Assembly: GCA_030620115.1 (NCBI GenBank) | Contig: JAUXFG010000115.1 | Span: 1 to 12,526, forward strand | Direction: 5' to 3' | Source of the DNA: Candidatus Fermentibacterota bacterium | GTDB taxonomy: Bacteria > JAFGKV01 | DNA length: 12,526 nucleotides | Part shown: positions 6,805 through 12,526 of the stretch, in pieces | Position numbering within the stretch: position 1 is the stretch's first letter | Layout of the letters: each line of letters begins with the position of its first letter | Program-made: the position numbers and the translations under genes | The notes under the pieces: model-generated | What the model was told of the DNA's origin: nothing | Databases searched by the model: none | Seen by the model: only the letters and a program-made list of their open reading frames with translations

Positions 6805-8490
6805 TCAGTGGCCTCCCCCGCTGACACATGCAGAGTGGCACGCGGAATGGCACGCAGAATGACAGGCGGAATGGCACGCGGAATGGCACGCAGAATGACA
6901 CGCATCGTGGCATGCGGCATGGCATGCATTGATACCGACCGCATGAAGACCAAGCGCGCGCTCATAGGTCACCACGTCAGGATCCACAGGGAGGGAAGCC
7001 TCGAATTCGTGGTCGTACCTCTGCGGATCGAAGCGGCGATGTGTGCCGTGATGAAAGTGGTACCAGTACCACCACGAGCCTGACGGGTGTGGATCAAGCT
7101 GCTCCCCGGCCCGCGCCTCTTCCGTCTTCCCAGGTGAGCCAAATGCCTTCTTGATCTTGTCGTAGTAATAGCCCTTGGTCTCCTCGATATCGCAATCCCA
7201 CGCCTTCTCCTGGACCAGCCGCACGATACGCTGCAGGAGCGACTCGAGTTCTTCCCGGTCAAATCGTCCATCATCCTTGGCGGCCTGGAACATCCAGTAC
7301 TCATGCTGCCCCAGACTGCTCTCCGGCAGGGGCGAGGGCCTCGTAATCTCTACCACAAGCGGATCACGTGATATGACGCGCAGCATGTCCTGCTCTACGA
7401 GCCGCGACAGCATAGTGGAGAGAATCTGCTTGAACGGAACACCGATGAAGACCGCTGCCTCCACGGGATCGAGATCCTTTGCTATCTTCCCTTCTTGTCG
7501 AAAGGTGGAGAGCTTGATCTTCGGCGGCTCCCAGTCTTCTCGGGCCCACTTCACGCCATCGAGCTGCGCGTGGGCCCGGACCATGGATCGGTGCTTTCCA
7601 CTCGCGCCGGCCACCACCACAAGCAGCAAGAAGCCAAGACCGGCGATGAGAGTGAGCCGCGGCGTCGGTCTCCACGCCTTCTTCGATCCATCTGTGGAAC
7701 CGGCCTCCCTCTCCCTTACATCGGCCGGGATGGATTCCTGGTCGCCCCGGGGATGATCAATCACACCTGGGAAGACCGTGGCGTTGACATACTGCTGGAT
7801 ACGAAATGAGTAGTTCGGAGAAATATTTTCCTTGTGAAGCAGGACTTCGATCCATCGCTTGTTCTCGAGCTCCTTGACGCGGTAGTCGATTCTGTACTCT
7901 TGGTTCATCCACCGCTCTGTGGCGAATCCTTCTCCCAGCAACTCCCCAAGCACGGTGTCCCGATCAATAGCCGACGCGAGAAAGGAAATGGGATAGATTA
8001 CCTTGACGGTATAATGGTCAAGCCGCTGATCCCACGCCGTGGGAGCCCAGTTGAACACTACCAATTCCCGGCCATCCGCGGCAACCGTGGTGGCTATATA
8101 GCCTGCCTTCGCCATGTTCGCGGCGAATCGAAACCTATAGGTGACCTCGCCATGTGAAATCCCTTGCCCGTCGGCGAGAATGATATCATAGGTCTCGTGG
8201 TCCATTCGTTTGATATCAACGCCATACGTGGCCCCGTGGCTGTCCACGGCCCCCGCATTTGCGTAGTCAAAGCTCGGTTTGAGCCGACCAAACCCGCTGA
8301 AGTAGAAGCCATGGAATTCGCCGGAGGTGACCGTGTACCTGACCACATACTCGACCATGGCTTTGCCGTCGGGGAAAAGGATAACCTCTGTTTCCACAAA
8401 CCGAAGATTGCCTGTGCCGGCCTGAGCCGTTTCCGGCAGGCCCAGAAGCCCCGCCATCACTATCCCGAGCACAATGTATCGCCTCATCAT
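6805..8490 (-). CDS. DUF2207-like membrane protein with C-terminal CHSA (Cys-every-fourth) repeat tail
   Basis: Predicted inner-membrane protein of 561 residues. Residues 1-24 are a signal peptide (hydrophobic core, then AQA|G). Residues ~26-240 are a beta-rich extracytoplasmic domain of the DUF2207 type, one TM helix spans ~279-297, and residues ~298-520 are cytoplasmic, including a winged-helix-like segment (DPVEAAVFIGVPFKQILSTM, 341-360) and a Trp/His-rich patch (WWYWYHFHHGTH, 473-484). The C terminus has Cys at 523, 527, 531, 535, 539, 543, 547, 551 and 555: CHAA, CHDA, six CHSA, then CVSGGGH. Only one other Cys (C433) is seen. By topology the tail faces the cytoplasm. GAGAGGGG precedes ATGATG; the second ATG (8487) has better spacing. 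The next gene encodes a PqqD-rSAM-SPASM enzyme, so the tail looks like a modification substrate. A metal-binding tail is the main alternative. Function is otherwise unknown. Confidence 0.85.
   Translation of the reverse strand: MMRRYIVLGIVMAGLLGLPETAQAGTGNLRFVETEVILFPDGKAMVEYVVRYTVTSGEFHGFYFSGFGRLKPSFDYANAGAVDSHGATYGVDIKRMDHETYDIILADGQGISHGEVTYRFRFAANMAKAGYIATTVAADGRELVVFNWAPTAWDQRLDHYTVKVIYPISFLASAIDRDTVLGELLGEGFATERWMNQEYRIDYRVKELENKRWIEVLLHKENISPNYSFRIQQYVNATVFPGVIDHPRGDQESIPADVREREAGSTDGSKKAWRPTPRLTLIAGLGFLLLVVVAGASGKHRSMVRAHAQLDGVKWAREDWEPPKIKLSTFRQEGKIAKDLDPVEAAVFIGVPFKQILSTMLSRLVEQDMLRVISRDPLVVEITRPSPLPESSLGQHEYWMFQAAKDDGRFDREELESLLQRIVRLVQEKAWDCDIEETKGYYYDKIKKAFGSPGKTEEARAGEQLDPHPSGSWWYWYHFHHGTHRRFDPQRYDHEFEASLPVDPDVVTYERALGLHAVGINACHAACHDACHSACHSACHSACHSACHSACHSACVSGGGH
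6820..6924 (-). repeat. 12-bp coding tandem repeat encoding the CHxx tail
   Basis: On the minus strand eight 12-bp units plus a terminal Cys-Val-Ser encode CHAA, CHDA, six CHSA and CVS. Codons vary silently between units: Cys as TGC or TGT, Ser as TCC or TCT, Ala as GCG, GCC or GCA, His as CAT or CAC. The protein repeat is perfect over six units while the DNA is not, which points to selection on the peptide rather than fresh slippage. Confidence 0.9.
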
Positions 8491-8724
8491 CCCCTCTCAG
8501 TCTAGCCTATACCAATCCTTCCCTCCCCAAACTCCATCTCGAACTTTGCTTGCCACGCCGACTGGTCACGGCGCATCCGCCAGGAGAAGACGGAAGCCAT
8601 CCGACGAAGGCGGGTCCCGAACTTCCCCATCTCTCAAAAAACCTCATCGGGAGCTTCGTCGGGAGCCTCATCGATTCCCTCAGTCCTCTTTCTATCATCT
8701 GAACGCCAAACGCTGAATGCTCTC
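8491..8724. repeat. 234-bp intergenic region upstream of the DUF2207-like gene, with repeats
   Basis: It holds the leader of the DUF2207-like gene and several repeats: a hairpin CGCCG-ACTGGTCA-CGGCG at 8556-8573; copy A of a ~70-bp direct repeat (8610-8678); and a GAACGCCAAACGCTGAATGC-type repeat at 8701-8720 next to the stop codon of the protease gene. A TATAGG-like stretch near 8510, read on the minus strand, could be a -10 box, but there is no convincing -35, so I do not call a promoter. Confidence 0.65.
8610..8678. repeat. direct repeat copy A (GCGGG-TCCCGAACTTCCCC... TCGTCGGGAGC...)
   Basis: It begins GCGGGTCCCGAACTTCCCC and continues through 12-bp-periodic TCATCGGGAGCT/TCGTCGGGAGCC units to CATCGATTCC. 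A very similar stretch in the same orientation occurs at 11008-11077, on the other side of the protease gene. It lies outside any supported gene. Confidence 0.75.
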
Positions 8725-10929
8725 TTATCTGCAAAGCACAAATCTCCTCGAGCACTGCTGATCATCCACCGACAGACGGCATACATAGACTCCCGATGCC
8801 ACGGGCTCACCGCGGCGGTCAGTCGCATCCCATGTCATCTCGTGCCTACCTGCTGCTAACGGCCCGTGCCACAATGATGTCACCAATGTGCCGCGCAGAT
8901 CGTATACATTCACTGCCACAGAAGAACCGGAAAAACGATCCCCCACGTCAAGCCTGAGCACGGTCTGATGGCGAAAGGGATTCGGATAATTCTGGGCAAG
9001 CATGAGATCATTCGTCTTGCCGGTGCGGCCTTGTTCCTCGGATGACAGTGTCGTTCGGAGCAGTACCCCATCGAGGCCGGCCCATTCGCCCGCATTGCCA
9101 ACATACTGCCAACCAAGCCTCAAGGTCTCCCGGTGAGCATAGTCCGTGAGATAGATCCGAATGTGCCTCCACTGCCAACCATTCCCATCGTTCTCCGGCT
9201 CCCAAATCCCTGTCCAACTGCTGCCATCATCATCGGAGATGTGCAGGCTCAGGCCCGTACTTGAGAGGGGGGGCGTATCGTGCCCCGCGTAGAACTCAAG
9301 GGTTGCATCGGTTCCATTCAGGGTAAAGGGCGGCGAAATCAGCCATTCATCCTGCTCTTGGGCGACGCCTCGACAGAGAGCTGAGTACGTGCTGAAATGA
9401 TCGATATCGTTGAAAGGATGATCTTCGAGATTGCCTTTCATCCACGAAAAAAGCTGATTCGTTGCCACAACTTCCCAACCATCCGGCGGGAAAGACTCAG
9501 CGTCGAATCCCTCCTCGAACAGGGTTTCGGGCAGCGCGGAGGTATCCTCCACACAGTATGCCTTGATGCACAGATCGCACTTGTAATCTGCCGTGTTCTC
9601 CCCCATAGCAAGCCAGCTATTGTTGTTGCCGGAATTGCTCATCCAGCATTTCTCAATCTCGATATCGGGATCGCTGTAATCCTCTACAAAGCCCTCGCTG
9701 GGAATAGGCCACGCATAGTCGGGTGTGTGGTACATGGCCTTCACATAGATATCATCGTCGGCACTCACATTGAGCGGTGGGATCAGATTGAATGTGTAGT
9801 AGCCGGCATGGGCACATGTCTCGTTATCAATGGTTCCCAGCAGGTCGGTCAGAGCCCCTCCGGAGAAGTCGTCATAGATCTCGAATCTCACCGCTGAGTT
9901 CGCCCCATTCATCCACGTCCCAAGCTTCAATACGCGTTCTCGTCCCGAGAACTCGAACTTGATCAGACCGTAGTCCGTGTGGTCGCCCCAACCCCAGTTG
10001 AGAGTCCCCCCCAGCCTGTCATAGCAGTGAATGCGTGCGATTTCGTCGTATTCCATCCTGCTTGGCCAGAAGGCGGGATCCGAATTGACACTTGCGTCAT
10101 TGTATGAAATGTAGAAGAAACCCGATTCTCCCCAGTCCGTACCCCAGCTATTGCGGATGATCCATGCCCCAACTCCACCGGCAGTGACCTTGTCGTCATC
10201 CCATCCAGCAATCAAAACCGCATGACTCGTCTCGGTGGGGACGCCGCAGTAATACGTGTAATCCACCGCGTTGTAGTATGAATAGTTCCAATACATGTTG
10301 GTGTACACCCCACCATAATCGTACACTATCTGTTTCAATACATCTATATCACCCGGAAGGAAACGGGCGTCAGGCACGTATGCTTGGGGTTGTAGGCCGG
10401 GGTGGTAGCTCCCGTCTTCACCCTCGTATGGATCATCAGCCTCCGAGATTGGCCCATCGCCTCTGGAGAGATATGCAGTGGCCTTCTTTGCATTCCCACC
10501 TTCGCATGGCTCAGACTCGAATTCATGCCCATAGATAAGGTTGTTCTCGGAGAGATCGAATGCCTCTAGCCCGAGGGCCAACCACCGTGATTCAATGGAT
10601 CCCATTGAGGCGAAAGCCCAGCAACTGCCACAGGTACCTTGATCCTTGACCGTCGTCAGCAACCCATAGTCGCGCAGATCAAACCGAGAAGGCAAAGATC
10701 GATTCCGATCGAAATGCAGAGGCACGTCGGTGCCTAACCTCATGGGATGCGGCATATACCCTAATGGATATCCTTCAGCAGCCCGATTCAGGATCTCCCC
10801 TGCCCTCAATCGCTCCCGATACTGCACAAACTCAGGCGAGAGCGGCGCCATTTCGGGCCCGAACTGCTGAGCCATCAGACTCGTACATGCCCACACCTGC
10901 AAGACAAGAAAAACCCTCAAAATCTTCAT
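8725..10929 (-). CDS. secreted papain-family (C1A) cysteine protease with lectin-like, adhesin-like and sorting domains
   Basis: Predicted secreted or surface endopeptidase. The start is ATG 10929 (734 residues), with GGGGAGGGATC just upstream and a signal peptide MKILRVFLVL...SLMA|QQ; a longer frame to 11097 only reads through repeat DNA. The peptidase domain spans ~78-280: oxyanion Q97 and catalytic C103 in KDQGTCGSCWAF, LSENNLIYG (127-134) in place of LSEQ, catalytic H236 in TSHAVLIAGWD, and N260 in IIRNSWGTDWGESGFF. All catalytic positions are present. Residues ~285-465 match the lectin-like domain common after bacterial C1 peptidases. Residues ~467-635 resemble a cleaved-adhesin/MAM-like module (LFEEGFDAESFPPDGWEVV, DEWLISPPF). 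Residues 647-734 form a Por/T9SS sorting domain (NYPNPF, VYDLRGTLV, ASGVYVCRL). The propeptide is short (~20-77). It is flanked on both sides by repeat-rich gaps with direct repeats. Its substrate is unknown. Confidence 0.93.
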   Translation of the reverse strand: MKILRVFLVLQVWACTSLMAQQFGPEMAPLSPEFVQYRERLRAGEILNRAAEGYPLGYMPHPMRLGTDVPLHFDRNRSLPSRFDLRDYGLLTTVKDQGTCGSCWAFASMGSIESRWLALGLEAFDLSENNLIYGHEFESEPCEGGNAKKATAYLSRGDGPISEADDPYEGEDGSYHPGLQPQAYVPDARFLPGDIDVLKQIVYDYGGVYTNMYWNYSYYNAVDYTYYCGVPTETSHAVLIAGWDDDKVTAGGVGAWIIRNSWGTDWGESGFFYISYNDASVNSDPAFWPSRMEYDEIARIHCYDRLGGTLNWGWGDHTDYGLIKFEFSGRERVLKLGTWMNGANSAVRFEIYDDFSGGALTDLLGTIDNETCAHAGYYTFNLIPPLNVSADDDIYVKAMYHTPDYAWPIPSEGFVEDYSDPDIEIEKCWMSNSGNNNSWLAMGENTADYKCDLCIKAYCVEDTSALPETLFEEGFDAESFPPDGWEVVATNQLFSWMKGNLEDHPFNDIDHFSTYSALCRGVAQEQDEWLISPPFTLNGTDATLEFYAGHDTPPLSSTGLSLHISDDDGSSWTGIWEPENDGNGWQWRHIRIYLTDYAHRETLRLGWQYVGNAGEWAGLDGVLLRTTLSSEEQGRTGKTNDLMLAQNYPNPFRHQTVLRLDVGDRFSGSSVAVNVYDLRGTLVTSLWHGPLAAGRHEMTWDATDRRGEPVASGVYVCRLSVDDQQCSRRFVLCR

Positions 10930-11156
10930 GATCCCTCCCCACATACAAGAACCCTGTCTGTGCAATCTCCCCATCTCCAACCTTCGTCTCGAATCCCGCC
11001 TCGGACGCGGGATCCCGAACTTCCCCTCCTCCTCCAAGAACTTCGTCGGGAGCCTTGGCGGGAGCTTCGTCGATTCCCCCCCTCCAAACTTCGACATTGA
11101 ATGTTGAATGCTGCATCTTCGACGTTTTGCTTCCTATCCTTCTCCCCTCCAACATC
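10930..11156. repeat. 227-bp intergenic region between the diguanylate cyclase and protease genes, repeat-rich
   Basis: It holds the protease ribosome binding site (10932-10940, minus strand), copy B of the ~70-bp direct repeat (11008-11077), and CATTGAATGTTGAATGCTGC/TTCGACGTTTT repeats at ~11093-11130. The last are related to the TTCGACGTTCGATGT repeat near 3629. No gene is supported. The open frame that crosses it in front of the protease is low-complexity translation of repeats. Confidence 0.7.
11008..11077. repeat. direct repeat copy B
   Basis: It begins CGGGATCCCGAACTTCCCC, continues through TTCGTCGGGAGCC, TTGGCGGGAGC and TTCGTCGATTCC, and ends in a C-run. The order and orientation are the same as in copy A at 8610-8678. 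The two copies bracket the protease gene. Confidence 0.75.
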
Positions 11157-12526
11157 TCAACACTGAACGCTGAACGCTGAACGCTCTCCTCTTCCCCTCT
11201 CCTCTCCCACAACCACGCGATTCCGCCCGCCCGCCTTGGCTCCATACAAGGCCTCATCAGCCATGGAAATGAGAGTCGCAGTGGATGTGTCGGGAGCCGG
11301 AATTATCGTGCCGACTCCAAGACTCAAGGTGACATGATCGGTGACCTGCGAGCCGGCATGATCGATGCATGCATTGACCACTCCCGCGCGAAGTTGCTCG
11401 GCAAGTTGCTTCGCCTCCTGCGCTTCCATACCAGGAAGCAGCACGGCGAATTCCTCGCCTCCATAGCGTGCTACCAGATCACCGGCCCGCCGAACGTTGG
11501 CATTGAGAACACCCACGACTTCCTTGAGACAATCATCTCCTTGGAGATGGCCATAGGTATCGTTGTACTTCTTGAAGAAATCGATATCGATGAGAATCAA
11601 TGAAAGCGGCTGCCCCGATCGAAGCGCACGCTTCCATTCTTGCTCCATCACCGTATCGAGAGATCGACGGTTGGCAATCCCCGTCAGCCCATCCAAGCTC
11701 GCAAGGCGTTCCAGCGTCTGGTTCGCCGTTTCGAGCTGTTTGGTTCTCTGCGCGACCAGACCCTCCAACTCACGCTGACGAGCCTTCAGACGACGAACAC
11801 GAAGCGAGAAAAAACCTGCACCAATCAGAATCAGGCCCAGTGCGCACAGCCCATAGAACGGATAGGTCTCGTGGAAGCGAGGTTGGACATCGAACTCAAA
11901 CGAATCGCCGGCCTCATTCCAGACGCCATCGTTGTTGCAGGCAATCACGTGGAACCTATATGATCCATGGGGTAAATTCGTATAGTATGCCCTTCTTCTT
12001 GTTCCAGCCTTGATCCATTCTTCCTCAAAACCCTCCAAGCGATACTTGAACCGAACCTTCTCAGGCGCCACGAAACTCAGCGCGGTGTAATGAAACTCAC
12101 ACCGGCTTCTGCCCGATTTCAGCTCAAGGGAGCCCGTGGCTTTCCTGTCCTTGATAACTGCCTCATCATTCACGAGTACATCCTCAATGTAGACTGGAGG
12201 AGGCAGCTCATTCAGCTCAATGTTATTCGGATCCACCATCACGGCCCCTTTGGTTGTCGGGAACCAAAGCTGACCATTTTGAGTCTTGTATCCGCCCGAC
12301 CCGTTGCATTCAAGGCTCTTTAGCCCGTCTCCTTTGCCATAGCTTGTCGATGTAATGAAATCGATCTTCCCGTCAGCAAGATCATTGAGCTCCTGTTTGG
12401 GAACACGAAAGATCCCCCGATTCGAAGACATCCAGAAGTTCCCGCTATCATCTTCGAGAACTTGATAAATCACTTTATCAAAGAGCCCATTCTTCGTTGT
12501 AAGGACTGTCCATTCGCCATCCCTGA
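11157..12526 (-). CDS. sensor diguanylate cyclase (Reg_prop / Y_Y_Y / TM / GGDEF), 5' truncated by window edge
   Basis: Inner-membrane sensor that makes c-di-GMP from two GTP. The frame is open to the right edge, where residues GEWTVLTTKNGLF continue a beta-propeller, so the true start lies outside the window. Numbering is from an in-frame GTG at 12473. The last Reg_prop propeller blades run to ~80 (DDSGNFWMSSNRGIF, NGQLWFPTTKGAVMVDP), a Y_Y_Y domain spans ~130-197 (YRLEGFEEEW, YTNLPHGSYRF), a TM helix ~206-224, a coiled coil ~226-258, and the GGDEF domain ~258-425. The domain has DGLTGIANRR, IDIDFFKKYND, GGEEF (338-342, an active variant) and an RxxD inhibitory site (RAGD, 329-332) exactly five residues before it. 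This suggests an active enzyme with product inhibition. In this architecture a histidine kinase is more usual after the Y_Y_Y domain. The last ~15 residues (ERGRGERSAFSVQC) are translated from an intergenic-type repeat. Confidence 0.92.
   Translation of the reverse strand, partial: RDGEWTVLTTKNGLFDKVIYQVLEDDSGNFWMSSNRGIFRVPKQELNDLADGKIDFITSTSYGKGDGLKSLECNGSGGYKTQNGQLWFPTTKGAVMVDPNNIELNELPPPVYIEDVLVNDEAVIKDRKATGSLELKSGRSRCEFHYTALSFVAPEKVRFKYRLEGFEEEWIKAGTRRRAYYTNLPHGSYRFHVIACNNDGVWNEAGDSFEFDVQPRFHETYPFYGLCALGLILIGAGFFSLRVRRLKARQRELEGLVAQRTKQLETANQTLERLASLDGLTGIANRRSLDTVMEQEWKRALRSGQPLSLILIDIDFFKKYNDTYGHLQGDDCLKEVVGVLNANVRRAGDLVARYGGEEFAVLLPGMEAQEAKQLAEQLRAGVVNACIDHAGSQVTDHVTLSLGVGTIIPAPDTSTATLISMADEALYGAKAGGRNRVVVGEERGRGERSAFSVQC
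11164..11184. repeat. 7-bp tandem array, three units, inside the 3' end of the diguanylate cyclase gene
   Basis: TGAACGC occurs three times head to tail, at 11164-11170, 11171-11177 and 11178-11184. It encodes the last residues of the diguanylate cyclase and resembles the CGCTGAATGC and CAACGCTGCACGC motifs in other gaps of this window. Confidence 0.85.

Noticed and set aside
6728-6965. Overlapping minus-strand frames with MPCR/CVPFRVPF or AIPRAIP repeats.
   Set aside because: They are shadows of the 12-bp CHSA repeat in other frames, with no ribosome binding site and no family match.
8491-8560. Sigma-70 promoter for the DUF2207-like gene (TATAGG-like box).
   Set aside because: No acceptable -35 sequence at proper spacing; the signal is no better than chance.
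10930-11097. N-terminal extension of the protease gene to 11097 (56 extra residues).
   Set aside because: The extra residues are translated from repeat copy B and are low-complexity; ATG 10929 has a Shine-Dalgarno and a clear signal peptide.
1-12526. tRNA, rRNA or riboswitch genes.
   Set aside because: No cloverleaf, rRNA-like or known aptamer sequence was noticed by eye in the gaps; a covariance-model search was not possible.

Overview
This is a bacterial window of about 12.5 kb in which every well-supported gene lies on the minus strand, so transcription runs from the right edge to the left. The organism cannot be named from sequence alone. Two secreted proteins end in Por/type IX-style C-terminal sorting domains (one with the classic NYPNPF start). 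Together with SBBP and GEVED repeats, a Reg_prop/Y_Y_Y-GGDEF sensor and long intergenic gaps full of short dispersed repeats, this suggests an uncultured lineage of the FCB group or a neighbouring candidate phylum. That placement is inference.

Layout in transcription order: (1) the 3' part of a sensor diguanylate cyclase (12526-11157, 5' end outside the window); (2) a secreted papain-family (C1A) cysteine protease with lectin-like, adhesin-like and sorting domains (10929-8725); (3) a signal-anchored, DUF2207-like membrane protein with a C-terminal Cys-every-fourth-residue tail made of CHSA repeats (8490-6805); (4) a radical SAM/SPASM enzyme with a fused N-terminal PqqD-like recognition domain (6657-5239); (5) an unrecognised four-helix membrane protein (4889-3912); (6) a large secreted SBBP beta-propeller/GEVED protein with a sorting domain (3520-125). 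A short plus-strand reading frame ending at 98 may be the tail of a convergent gene.

The most interesting unit is genes 3 to 5. A PqqD-rSAM-SPASM enzyme is the architecture of RiPP-type peptide maturases. The gene just upstream ends in nine Cys spaced exactly four residues apart, alternating with His, which is a typical-looking repeat substrate. Predicted topology puts this tail in the cytoplasm, where the enzyme would be. I propose a system that modifies the tail of a membrane-anchored protein, with the four-TM protein as possible partner. This is inference and no enzymology is visible in DNA.

The gaps between genes (147-391 bp) are mosaics of dispersed repeats: hairpins, a perfect 20-bp palindrome, short tandem arrays and an inverted-repeat element. 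Some repeats run into the ends of coding regions, and a pair of about 70-bp direct repeats brackets the protease gene.
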